DNA of 9,212 bases from Chloroflexota bacterium (GTDB lineage: Bacteria; Chloroflexota; Dehalococcoidia; DSTF01; RBG-16-68-14), in assembly GCA_022561355.1 (NCBI GenBank), contig JADFRJ010000082.1, forward strand, positions 1 through 9,212, read 5' to 3'. Position 1 is the stretch's first letter, and the number at the start of each line of letters is the position of its first letter. This document shows positions 1 to 6,835 of the stretch, piece by piece. The notes beneath the pieces are model-generated. The model was given only the letters and a program-made list of their open reading frames with translations. It searched no databases and was not told the DNA's origin. The translations under genes and the position numbers were made by a program.

Positions 1-465
1 ACGGCGATCAACGAGCGCTTGGGCGACCAGCGCTGGATGGAGCTGCTCCGCGAGCACAACACACTAGTGCGCGAGCAGATCCAGTCGCACGAGGGCTACG
101 AGGTGAAGACCGAAGGCGATGGCTTCATGGTCGCGTTCGGCAGCGCCCGCAAGGCCGTCCAGTGCGCTATCGCCATCCAGCGCGCCTTCGCCAAGCGCAA
201 CGATGACGCCGACGAGCCTGTGCTCGTGCGGATCGGCCTCCACACCGGGGAGCCAGTGAAGGAGAACAACGACTTCTATGGCACCCAGGTGACGCAGGCG
301 GCGCGCATCGCGAACGAGGCAGACGGCGGCGAGATACTGGTGTCGGCGCTGCTCAAGGAGCTGACTGATGCGAGCGGCGACATCAGCTTTAGTGAAGGGC
401 GAGAGGTTGAGCTGAAAGGTCTGGGAACGCAGCAAATCTTCGGCGTGACTTGGGAGCAGACGTGA
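1..465 (+). CDS. Class III adenylate/guanylate cyclase domain protein (5' partial)
   Basis: The reading frame is open from the window edge and ends with TGA at 463-465, so this is the C-terminal 154 residues of a longer protein. It matches the class III nucleotide cyclase catalytic domain: an EVKTEGDGFMVAF block (103-141) carrying the second metal-binding Asp and a Lys at the usual purine-selecting position, then GLHTGEP, then FYGTQVTQAARI (274-309), and a closing ELKGLGTQQIFGV strand. The first metal-binding FTDI-type motif should lie just upstream of the window. In the family these residues make cAMP or cGMP from ATP or GTP; the Lys favours ATP, but this is inference. Oddity: the Asn normally found in the VNxAAR block is Thr here (292-294), while the Arg (304-306) is kept. 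The domain runs to the C-terminus, so any partner domain would be N-terminal. A hairpin follows the stop. Confidence 0.85.
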   Translation, partial: TAINERLGDQRWMELLREHNTLVREQIQSHEGYEVKTEGDGFMVAFGSARKAVQCAIAIQRAFAKRNDDADEPVLVRIGLHTGEPVKENNDFYGTQVTQAARIANEADGGEILVSALLKELTDASGDISFSEGREVELKGLGTQQIFGVTWEQT

Positions 466-481
466 CCCAAGCAACGTGCGC

Positions 482-504
482 AGCCAGGCGAGATCGCTCT
501 GGCT
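482..504 (+). terminator. Hairpin, possible terminator of the cyclase gene
   Basis: A stem-loop begins 17 bases after the cyclase stop. AGCCAG (482-487) pairs with CTGGCT (499-504), and GCG (488-490) pairs with CGC (495-497), giving nine base pairs with a one-base bulge (T498) and an AGAT loop. It is followed by a pyrimidine-rich but not T-only tail (TCCTTCATCT), so termination would be weak to moderate. Position and shape suit a terminator separating the cyclase from the pheS promoter. Confidence 0.4.
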
Positions 505-534
505 CCTTCATCTACTGTCCGACTGGTTAGCATG

Positions 535-551
535 CGAAGCTGCTAGCTTCG
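535..551. repeat. Perfect 7-bp inverted repeat upstream of the pheS promoter
   Basis: CGAAGCT (535-541) and AGCTTCG (545-551) form a perfect inverted repeat around a three-base spacer. There is no T tract on either side. It lies 40 bases upstream of the pheS -35 element. It could be part of a tandem terminator with the hairpin at 482-504, a protein-binding palindrome, or chance. Confidence 0.35.
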
Positions 552-591
552 GGCCGGTTTCGCAACTGTATCTCCATCGCCTGCGTTCCGT

Positions 592-621
592 TTGACCTCG
601 TCCGCACCGGTTGCCCATAAT
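592..621 (+). promoter_or_regulatory. Sigma70-type promoter of pheST operon
   Basis: TTGACC (592-597) and CATAAT (616-621) are each one mismatch from the -35 and -10 consensus, separated by 18 bases. A start point about seven bases beyond the -10 falls at 628-629, on the A of the pheS ATG at 629. The -10 overlaps the alternative upstream starts (TTG 611, ATG 620), which argues against both. The transcript would be leaderless, which agrees with the lack of a Shine-Dalgarno sequence. Confidence 0.65.
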
Positions 622-628
622 GCGGTAC

Positions 629-1675
629 ATGGCCGCCGAAACTATCGATCTGGAGGAGTTCGCCGCGAAGGCGCGGGCCGGCCTGGACGCCGCCACGGAC
701 GAGGCCGCGCTGGAATCCTGGCGAGTGGCGCACCTGGGGCGCAAAGGCACACTCACGTCCGTTCTGCGCAAACTCGGCAGCCTGGAGATGGACGAGCGGC
801 GTCGCATTGGTGGAGAAGCGAACAAGCTCAAGAACGAACTGGAAGCGGCGCTGAAAGCGAAGCTCAGCGACCTCCACGGCCAGCGTATTGCCACGACGAT
901 CCAGGAAGGCCAGATAGACGTGACGCTGCCGGGCCGCTCGAAGCGTGTCGGCCGTTTGCACCCGATCACGCAGACGGTACGGCAGATCGTCGATATCTTC
1001 GTCTCGCTTGGCTTCTCCGTCGCGGAAGGCCCCGAGGTCGAGACCGACTACTACAACTTCGAGGCGCTGCTGCTGGGACGCGATCACCCGGCGCGCGATA
1101 TGCAGGACACGCTCTATATCGACTTCGTGCGCGATGGGGTCTATCCGTTCATGATGCGCACGCACACCTCGCCGAACCAGGTGCGGTTCATGGAGAAGCA
1201 CCAGCCGCCGATCCGGGTGGTCGTGCCGGGGAAGTGCTATCGGAACGAAGCGACAGACCCGACGCATGAGTGGATGATTACGCAAATCGAGGTCTTGGCT
1301 GTTGACGAAGGTATCAGCCTGGCCGACCTGAAAGGGACGTTATTCGAGTTCGCGAAGCGCATGTTCGGCCAAGAGCGGAAGGTGCGCTTCCGCTGCGACT
1401 ACTTCCCGTACGTGGAGCCGGGCGTCGACATGGCGATCGACTGCTTCCTCTGCAACGGCAAGGGGTGCCGCACCTGCCATCAGGAGGGGTGGATTGAGAT
1501 CATGGGGGCGGGGATGGTTCACCCTAAGATCTTGACGAACATGGGCTACGACGCCGACCGTGTCACCGGCTTTGCGGCCGGCATGGGCGCGGAGCGCATC
1601 GCGCTTCTGCTGCACGGCATCGAGGACATCCGCCGCTTCTACCAGAACGATCTGCGCTTTCTGGAGCAGTTCTGA
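629..1675 (+). CDS. pheS: Phenylalanyl-tRNA synthetase alpha subunit
   Basis: This is the catalytic subunit of the cytoplasmic alpha2-beta2 enzyme that charges tRNA-Phe. At 348 residues it has normal family length. Visible parts are an N-terminal coiled-coil-like tRNA-binding arm (about 1-85), DHPARDMQDT (152-161), RTHTS (177-181), the motif 2 region GKCYRNE...DPTHEW (201-215) and motif 3 GMGAERIALL (318-327) near the C-terminus. Four cysteines (272, 275, 280, 283) in a CxxC-x4-CxxC loop look zinc-ribbon-like; a similar Cys loop is known in many Gram-positive PheS proteins. Two departures from the usual sequence are FPY (259-261) for the FPF of the Phe pocket and QIEV for QxEG (219-222). ATG 629 was chosen because the promoter excludes the starts at 611 and 620. 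pheT begins six bases after the stop, so the two genes are co-transcribed. Confidence 0.98.
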   Translation: MAAETIDLEEFAAKARAGLDAATDEAALESWRVAHLGRKGTLTSVLRKLGSLEMDERRRIGGEANKLKNELEAALKAKLSDLHGQRIATTIQEGQIDVTLPGRSKRVGRLHPITQTVRQIVDIFVSLGFSVAEGPEVETDYYNFEALLLGRDHPARDMQDTLYIDFVRDGVYPFMMRTHTSPNQVRFMEKHQPPIRVVVPGKCYRNEATDPTHEWMITQIEVLAVDEGISLADLKGTLFEFAKRMFGQERKVRFRCDYFPYVEPGVDMAIDCFLCNGKGCRTCHQEGWIEIMGAGMVHPKILTNMGYDADRVTGFAAGMGAERIALLLHGIEDIRRFYQNDLRFLEQF

Positions 1676-1681
1676 CCTCCC

Positions 1682-4087
1682 GTGCGCGTCTCACTCAAAT
1701 GGCTCGCCGAATACGTGGACATCAACCTCAGCCCAGAGGAGATTGGCCACCGCTTGACCATGGCCGGCCTCGAAACGGAGCGCATCGATCGTGTCGGTGG
1801 TGATTGGGACGAAGAGCTGATCACCGTTGGCTGCGTGCTGTCCGTCGATCCGCACCCGGACGCGGACCGTCTGCGGCTCGCGACGGTCGACTACGGTGGT
1901 GAAGAGCCGCTGACGGTGGTCTGCGGCGCGCCCAACGTGGCTGCGGGCCAGAAGATCGCGTTCGCCAGGGCCGGCGCTCGCCTGATCGATGGCCGGAGCG
2001 GGGAGTCCGCCGTTCTCAAGCCGGCGAAGATCCGGGGCGTCGAGTCGTCGGGCATGGTCTGCTCTGAGAAGGAGCTGGGCCTCTCCGGCGAACACGAGGG
2101 CATACTCGTCCTCGCCGCCGACGCGCCGGTCGGCACGCCGCTCGCACAGTACCTTGGAGACTCCATCCTCGATCTCGACGTCACGCCGAACCGTCCGGAC
2201 TGGCTCTCGATGGTCGGTGTTGCGCGAGAAGTCGCGGCGCTGACAGGCGCGGCCGTTCGTGAACCGGAGCACACGTACGAAGAGTTGGACGATCCGGCGC
2301 CCGCGAGAGTGTCCGTGGAGATCGCCGACCCGGACCTTTGCTTTCGGTATGTCGCATCGGTGATCGAGGGCGTGAAGCTCGGCCCCTCGCCGAGCTGGAT
2401 GCAGGAGCGCCTGACCGCCGCGGGAATGCGGCCGATTAATAACGTCGTCGATATCACCAACTACGTCATGCTGGAGGCCGGCCAGCCGCTCCATGCGTTC
2501 GATTTCTCGGCGGTCGGCGGCGAGAAGATCATCGTGAGGCGGGCTAACGAGGGCGAGAGGCTGGTCACGCTCGACGGCGAAGAGCGCGAGCTTACGACGG
2601 ACATGCTGGTGATCGCCGATGAGAAGAAGCCGCTCGCGCTTGCGGGCGTGATGGGCGGCGCCGGCTCTGAGGTGACCGGAGAGACACAGACGATCCTGTT
2701 GGAGTCGGCGACTTTCCACGCACCCAACATCCGCCGGACCGCGTCGCGGCTCAAGTCGCGGACGGAGGCGTCAACCAGGTTCGAGAAGGGGCTGAGTCCA
2801 GAACTCGCGATGGTCGCCTCGCAGCGCGCCACGAAGCTGCTCGTCGAGCTGGCCGGCGGCCGGGCCCTGCACGGGCTCGTCGACAACTATCCGGCGCCGG
2901 TGAAGGAAGTCCGCATCGACGTGACGAGACGCCGGCTTAAGCAGGTACTCGGAGTCGATCTACCCACCTCGACAGTGCGTGAAGCGCTGACATCGCTGGG
3001 CTTCGGCTGCAAGTGGGAGCCGCCGGAGCACTATCAGGTGCGCGTCCCGTATTGGCGCACGGACGTCGACATCCCGGACGACATCGCGGAGGAGGTCGCG
3101 CGGATCGTTGGCTACGACCAGATCCCGACGAAGAACCTGGGTGGCGACGTCCCGCCGGCCATTCCGCAGCCGCTGCGCGACCTGCGCGAGCGCCTCCGCG
3201 ACGCGCTCGCGGCCGCCGGCATGCAGGAGATCATCACGTACTCGCTCACGACCAGCGAAGAGCTGGAGCGCGTGCTGCCTGAGGGGCAGTTGAAGCGACT
3301 GTTGAAAGTGGTCAACCCCCTGAGCGCCGAACACGAGTACCTGCGCCCTGTCCTGCGTGGCAGCGTGCTTAAGACGCTCGCGGCGAACGTGCGGCAACGG
3401 GAAAGTGAGATCGCGCTCTTCGAGGCCTCGCGCGTCTACCTACCGAGGAGTGGCGAGCTGCCGGAAGAGCAAGAACACATCGTCGGCGTGGTCACGGGAA
3501 AACGTGACGACCGTTGGGGCCGAAGCTCGGACGAGCCCGTCGACTTCTACGACGCGAAGGGGTACGTGCAGGCCGCACTACAAGCCGCCGGCGTGGAGGG
3601 GACGTTCGAGGCGGCTGAGGAATTCGGGCTGCTGCCGGGCAGGACGGCCGTGGTGTCGGCCGCCGGCGCCAAGGTGGGCGTGATTGGCCAGCTGCATCCC
3701 AGCGTCGCGTCGTCGTTCGGCATCGATCAGGATGTCTACTTGTTCGAACTGGTCGTCGACCACCTGCTGCCTGCCGTCCAGGCTGGCGTAGGGTACGCGC
3801 CGCTGATGCGCTTTCCGGCCGTCGTGCAAGATATCGCATTGGTGGTCGATAGCAGCCAGCCCGCGGAAGACGTTCGCAGGCTCATCGAGCGGCACGAACT
3901 CGTCCGCGCAGTACGGGTCTTCGATGTGTATGAAGGAGAAGGCGTGCCGGCGGACCGGAAGTCGCTGGCGTTCTCGGTTACGTATCAGTCGGCAGAGAAG
4001 ACGCTGACCGACGAGGAAGTGGCCCGCGCGCAGAGCGAGATCCTCAAGAGCCTGAGCGAGGAACTCAACGCCGAGCTTCGCGCCTGA
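1682..4087 (+). CDS. pheT: Phenylalanyl-tRNA synthetase beta subunit
   Basis: This is the beta subunit partner of PheS. It carries the tRNA anticodon-recognition and editing domains. It starts at GTG 1682, six bases after the pheS stop, and its first residues MRVSLKWLAEYVD match the family N-terminus. At 801 residues it is full length. Domains in order are an EMAP-like tRNA-binding domain (about 43-150), the B3/B4 editing region (about 200-375, with NNVVDITNYVM near 250 and GVMGG near 323), a B5 domain (about 405-475, with DIPDDIAEEVARIVGYD), the synthetase-like core (about 485-695) and a C-terminal FDX-ACB anticodon-binding domain (about 705-801, ending TLTDEEV...LNAELRA). No strong Shine-Dalgarno sequence is seen; the nearest GGAG (1663-1666) lies 15 bases upstream inside pheS, so translational coupling to pheS is likely. 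Confidence 0.98.
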   Translation: MRVSLKWLAEYVDINLSPEEIGHRLTMAGLETERIDRVGGDWDEELITVGCVLSVDPHPDADRLRLATVDYGGEEPLTVVCGAPNVAAGQKIAFARAGARLIDGRSGESAVLKPAKIRGVESSGMVCSEKELGLSGEHEGILVLAADAPVGTPLAQYLGDSILDLDVTPNRPDWLSMVGVAREVAALTGAAVREPEHTYEELDDPAPARVSVEIADPDLCFRYVASVIEGVKLGPSPSWMQERLTAAGMRPINNVVDITNYVMLEAGQPLHAFDFSAVGGEKIIVRRANEGERLVTLDGEERELTTDMLVIADEKKPLALAGVMGGAGSEVTGETQTILLESATFHAPNIRRTASRLKSRTEASTRFEKGLSPELAMVASQRATKLLVELAGGRALHGLVDNYPAPVKEVRIDVTRRRLKQVLGVDLPTSTVREALTSLGFGCKWEPPEHYQVRVPYWRTDVDIPDDIAEEVARIVGYDQIPTKNLGGDVPPAIPQPLRDLRERLRDALAAAGMQEIITYSLTTSEELERVLPEGQLKRLLKVVNPLSAEHEYLRPVLRGSVLKTLAANVRQRESEIALFEASRVYLPRSGELPEEQEHIVGVVTGKRDDRWGRSSDEPVDFYDAKGYVQAALQAAGVEGTFEAAEEFGLLPGRTAVVSAAGAKVGVIGQLHPSVASSFGIDQDVYLFELVVDHLLPAVQAGVGYAPLMRFPAVVQDIALVVDSSQPAEDVRRLIERHELVRAVRVFDVYEGEGVPADRKSLAFSVTYQSAEKTLTDEEVARAQSEILKSLSEELNAELRA

Positions 4088-4090
4088 CTC

Positions 4091-4747
4091 ATGGCCCTGC
4101 TCCTGATCGCCCACCGCGCGGGCAACAATCTCAAGCTACTCTCCGAAGCGTTCGCCGCGGGCGTCGATTACGCCGAGGCTGATGTTTGGCTCTATCGCAA
4201 GCGGCTTGAGGTGCGCCACGACAAGACAGCAGGACCGATACCGCTGCTCTGGGAGCGCTGGTCGCTACGTCCGGGCTGGGAGCGCCGGCTGGTCCTCGCG
4301 GAGGTCGTAAGGGCTGCTAGCGGCCGGGGGAAGCTGTATCTGGATCTGAAAGGCCGGGAGAAGGCGCTCCCCGCCACGCTCACCGCCGAGCTAACACTCA
4401 TGGGCCTGAGCGACGTGGCGTTCAGTTCTCCCCTCTGGTGGTACCTGGACGAGCTCAAGCCGGAGTTTCCGGAGGCTGTGCTCTTCTATACGGTGTCGAG
4501 CCTCGAACGGCTGGAGGAGTTCCGTCCGCGGCTGGCGAAGCGGGAGATCTCAGCGGTCGCCATCAAGAGTTCGATCGTACGTAAGGATGTGATTCGTGAA
4601 CTGCGTGACGCTGGCGTCGAAGACATCACAACGTGGGGCGTGGAGACGCGCGAAGAAGCGCAGGCCGTGTTCGCCAGCGGCGTGAACGGCGTTACGAGCA
4701 AGAACCTAAAGATGCTAACGGAGCTAAGGAAAGCGGGTCTTCGTTAG
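4091..4747 (+). CDS. Glycerophosphodiester phosphodiesterase-like protein, divergent
   Basis: This 218-residue protein has the outline of the GDPD TIM-barrel family, whose members hydrolyse glycerophosphodiesters to glycerol-3-phosphate and an alcohol using a divalent metal. Matching positions are AHR (7-9), the metal-site pair AEAD (E29, D31), RHD (42-44) with the second catalytic His, LYLDLKG (82-88) where family members usually have ExK, TWGVET (181-186) on a late strand and GVNGVTSKN (197-205) where VDGxxTDxP is usual. The PENT motif after HRG is replaced by AGNN, and the late Asp by Ser. It lacks a signal peptide, so it is probably cytoplasmic. It starts three bases after the pheT stop with no visible Shine-Dalgarno, so it is the third gene of the pheST operon. 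Family membership is fairly secure; substrate, and even activity, are uncertain. Confidence 0.82.
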   Translation: MALLLIAHRAGNNLKLLSEAFAAGVDYAEADVWLYRKRLEVRHDKTAGPIPLLWERWSLRPGWERRLVLAEVVRAASGRGKLYLDLKGREKALPATLTAELTLMGLSDVAFSSPLWWYLDELKPEFPEAVLFYTVSSLERLEEFRPRLAKREISAVAIKSSIVRKDVIRELRDAGVEDITTWGVETREEAQAVFASGVNGVTSKNLKMLTELRKAGLR

Positions 4748-5544
4748 ACCAGGACTGCGTGGATGCGCGTCCCGGCGAAGCGGCGGTTCAGGAATCCGGC
4801 CAGCCAGAGAGCGGCCAGGGCGACGACCACACCGGCCACAGCATCGAGAACGAAGTGGTTGCCGGTAAGGATGATGGCGATCAGCATCGGTATCGGCAGG
4901 AGGAGGCCGAAGGCCTTCGCCCACCACGCCTTCGTGGTTTCAAAAACGGCGAGGCCCACTAGGAGGTTCCAGCCAAGGTGCAGGCTGGGCATCGCCGCAT
5001 ACTGGTTCACGAATGCGGGGTTCTGGAGCGCGTGATACACCTCGTCGTAGATTGTAATGGTGTCGATGAAGCCGAATTGAGGCAGGAAGCGAGGCGGCGC
5101 CATGGGAAGCGCCATGAAGAACACAAGTCCAATGGCTCCCGATATGAGGAACGCGTTTCGATAGCGGGCAAACACACCGCGTCTAAACATGTAGATCCAG
5201 ATCGCTAGCACGCCGATCACCGGCAGGTGGCCCCAGATATAGATCCAGTTGAAGAAGTCGATGAGGAACTCATTGCTCAAGATCAGCCCCTGTAGCTGGA
5301 CCTCCCAGAAGATGCCCACGGAGCGTTCAAGTTGGATGAGCGCGTTCGCATTACTGAACGCGGCCTCGACGCGGCCACCTTCTACCACGCCCCTGACGAG
5401 TTGGTACGCCACGTACGCAACCGCGATCAGGATGACTTCAAAGGCGAAGCGCGTGGAGTGACCCTGAGGAAGGGGAATCTTGGAGAGGTACCGGCTTGCC
5501 GTGCTGGTGAGCGGACGCTCACTTGCTACCGTCACTGTTGCCAC
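4744..5544 (-). CDS. PAP2-superfamily membrane phosphatase/transferase
   Basis: This 266-residue integral membrane protein belongs to the PAP2 (type 2 phosphatidic acid phosphatase) superfamily, in the style of the inositolphosphotransferase/Aur1-like branch. The three phosphatase motifs are present: PMAPPRFLP (147-155), MPSLHLGW (185-192, His189) and TGNHFVLDAVAG (227-238, His230 and Asp234). About six hydrophobic segments are seen, the first near 34-52, with the active-site motifs close to membrane ends. It would act on a lipid phosphate or transfer a phospho-headgroup at the membrane; the substrate cannot be told. GTG 5544 is chosen because AAAGGAG (5555-5549) lies four bases upstream of it and because upstream ATGs at 5610 and 5592 fall within or before the promoter. 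Its stop interlocks with that of the GDPD-like gene (shared TTAG), and no terminator separates them. Confidence 0.88.
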   Translation of the reverse strand: MATVTVASERPLTSTASRYLSKIPLPQGHSTRFAFEVILIAVAYVAYQLVRGVVEGGRVEAAFSNANALIQLERSVGIFWEVQLQGLILSNEFLIDFFNWIYIWGHLPVIGVLAIWIYMFRRGVFARYRNAFLISGAIGLVFFMALPMAPPRFLPQFGFIDTITIYDEVYHALQNPAFVNQYAAMPSLHLGWNLLVGLAVFETTKAWWAKAFGLLLPIPMLIAIILTGNHFVLDAVAGVVVALAALWLAGFLNRRFAGTRIHAVLV

Positions 5545-5548
5545 GAGG

Positions 5549-5555
5549 CTCCTTT
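5549..5555 (-). promoter_or_regulatory. Shine-Dalgarno deciding the PAP2 GTG start
   Basis: AAAGGAG reads on the minus strand from 5555 to 5549, four bases before GTG at 5544-5542. It is the strongest ribosome binding site in the window and sets the start at GTG rather than at the upstream in-frame ATGs. Confidence 0.75.
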
Positions 5556-5590
5556 CGAACCGGCGCTTTACTCGTAGCCTACTCAATAAC

Positions 5591-5620
5591 ATTAGACCAC
5601 CTATACACATCGGCGGTCAA
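5591..5620 (-). promoter_or_regulatory. Sigma70-type promoter of the PAP2 gene
   Basis: On the minus strand TTGACC (5620-5615) and TCTAAT (5596-5591) are separated by 18 bases, each one mismatch from consensus. A start point near 5584 would give a leader of about 40 bases with the Shine-Dalgarno near its end. The promoter lies 44 bases past the rplT stop, so the PAP2 gene can be expressed independently of the infC operon, though no clear terminator separates them. Confidence 0.6.
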
Positions 5621-5664
5621 GTTGGTTTGCTGAAGGGTGGAGCCGGCTTAGCTTGCGGCCGGGC

Positions 5665-6027
5665 CTAGCTTGTAGCCAGAGCGGTCTTCGCCTGCTCCGC
5701 AATGGAGGCGAAGGCCTCCGGCTCGCGTACGGCAAGGTCCGCGAGCACCTTCCGGTCCAGGTCCACACCTGCTTTGGAGAGACCGTTGATGAAGCGGCCG
5801 TAGGTGATGCCGTTCTCGCGGGCCGCGGCGTTGATACGCATGATCCAGAGGCGCCTGAACTGGCCCTTTCTATCGCGCCTGTCCCGGTAGGCGTAATCGA
5901 GAGCGTGAATGACCGATTCGTTGGCGCGCCTGAAGATCTTGTGGCGCAGGCCCTTGTGGCCCTTGGCCATCTTGAGGATTTTCTTGTGGCGCCTCTTTGC
6001 GGTTACCCCTCGTTTAACTCGACTCAT
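5665..6027 (-). CDS. rplT: 50S ribosomal protein L20
   Basis: L20 binds 23S rRNA early in large-subunit assembly, and in several bacteria it represses its own operon. This 120-residue protein has normal length. It shows the basic N-terminal helix region (SRVKRGVTAKRRHKKILKMA), the LDYAYRDRRDRKGQFRRLWI segment (about 43-62), RINAAARENGITYGRFINGL and the C-terminal LDRKVLADLAVREPEAF. It starts 15 bases after the rpmI stop, with AGAAGGG seven bases ahead of the ATG as a fair ribosome binding site. It is the last gene of infC-rpmI-rplT. Confidence 0.98.
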   Translation of the reverse strand: MSRVKRGVTAKRRHKKILKMAKGHKGLRHKIFRRANESVIHALDYAYRDRRDRKGQFRRLWIMRINAAARENGITYGRFINGLSKAGVDLDRKVLADLAVREPEAFASIAEQAKTALATS

Positions 6028-6042
6028 CGCGTAGCCCTTCTA

Positions 6043-6240
6043 TCAAGCGTACGGGAGCAGCCGGCGCATGCGCTTGCGGACGGTCTTGGAGATGACCATC
6101 ATCTCGTCGTATTGCCCCTTTGAGCGCCGGTGCTTCTTCCTGCGGAAGTTGTTCACATGGCCCTTGCGGCGCGTGATCTTCCCGCTGCCGGTAACGCCCA
6201 GGCGGCCATACGCTCCCTTGTGTGTCTTTTGCTTTGGCAT
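6043..6240 (-). CDS. rpmI: 50S ribosomal protein L35
   Basis: This small basic ribosomal protein has 65 residues, the usual size. It begins MPKQKTHKGAYGRLGVTGSGKI, matching the family's KTHKG...TGSGKI pattern, and ends RMRRLLPYA. The middle (residues about 25-45) is less typical than the usual H-L-L-xKK-SxKxKR run. The ATG at 6240 lies one base beyond the infC stop and lacks a strong Shine-Dalgarno, so its translation probably depends on ribosomes finishing infC. A longer frame upstream would overlap the infC coding end and is not used. Confidence 0.95.
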   Translation of the reverse strand: MPKQKTHKGAYGRLGVTGSGKITRRKGHVNNFRRKKHRRSKGQYDEMMVISKTVRKRMRRLLPYA

Positions 6241-6241
6241 A

Positions 6242-6835
6242 TCAGTTACTCGCCGCGACCTCTGGCTCGCCTTTCGGCTCGGGCCTCGGCTCACGCTTCG
6301 GCTGTCTCTGTTGTTGGCTGCTCTTACTACTAAGCGGCCCCAGGATCATGTTCATGAACCGGCCTTCCATGGTCGGGGGCTTTTCGACCGTGGAGATTTC
6401 GCTCATCTCTTCTCGCACCCGGGTGAGCAGCGCCCGTCCGATTTCGGGATGAGCGTTTTCGCGTCCACGGAACATGACCGAGAGCTTTACCTTGTCGCCT
6501 TCTTTCAGGAACCGTTCCGCTCTGCGCATCTTTAGTGCCAGGTCGTGGTCCCCAATCTTCACCTTCAGCCTAACTTCCCGCAGCTCACCATGGTGTTGCG
6601 TTTTTCCTGCGCTCTTCTCGCGCTTGGCCTGATCGTACAGGTACTTGCCGTAGTCTAGAAATCGGCAGACGGGAGGCACGGCACCGGCGGCGACTTCGAC
6701 TAGGTCGAGCCCGCGTTCACGCGCCTGAGCCAGTGCATCCCTGGTCGGCATGACGCCAAGACGCTCACCTTCATCCCCGATGACGAGGACTTCGGGAGCG
6801 CGGATACGCTCGTTTCGCCTAACTTCGCGAGCTAT
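6242..6835 (-). CDS. infC: Translation initiation factor IF-3, AUA start
   Basis: IF-3 binds the 30S subunit and rejects wrong initiator tRNA and start codons. With the start at ATA 6835 the protein has 197 residues. Its N-terminal domain contains NERIRAPEVLVIGDEGERLG, then GLDLVEVAAGAVPPVCRFLDYGKY, a linker, and a C-terminal domain with HDLALKMRRAERFL and VMFRGRE. The only ATG near the front (6751) would delete the conserved NERI...LG stretch. The frame has no ATG, GTG or TTG between that ATG and the upstream stop at 6874-6872. ATA 6835 has AAGGA (6847-6843) seven bases ahead. E. coli infC likewise uses a rare start (AUU) for autoregulation; the same logic here is inference. The last 30 or so residues are a Gln/Lys/Pro/Glu-rich tail. 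rpmI follows after one base. Confidence 0.96.
   Translation of the reverse strand: MAREVRRNERIRAPEVLVIGDEGERLGVMPTRDALAQARERGLDLVEVAAGAVPPVCRFLDYGKYLYDQAKREKSAGKTQHHGELREVRLKVKIGDHDLALKMRRAERFLKEGDKVKLSVMFRGRENAHPEIGRALLTRVREEMSEISTVEKPPTMEGRFMNMILGPLSSKSSQQQRQPKREPRPEPKGEPEVAASN

Noticed and set aside
527..1285. A 252-codon minus-strand open frame opposite pheS
   Set aside because: It is antisense to clearly conserved pheS codons, is Arg/His-rich in the way high-GC antisense frames are, and resembles no family.
5621..5664. GC-rich inverted repeat after rplT as a terminator
   Set aside because: The best stem is five pairs (CCGGC/GCCGG) with a ten-base loop and no T tract, too weak to call.
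6043..6294. An 18-residue N-terminal extension of L35 starting at 6294
   Set aside because: It would overlap the infC end, and family members begin at MPKxKTHKG, which matches the ATG at 6240.
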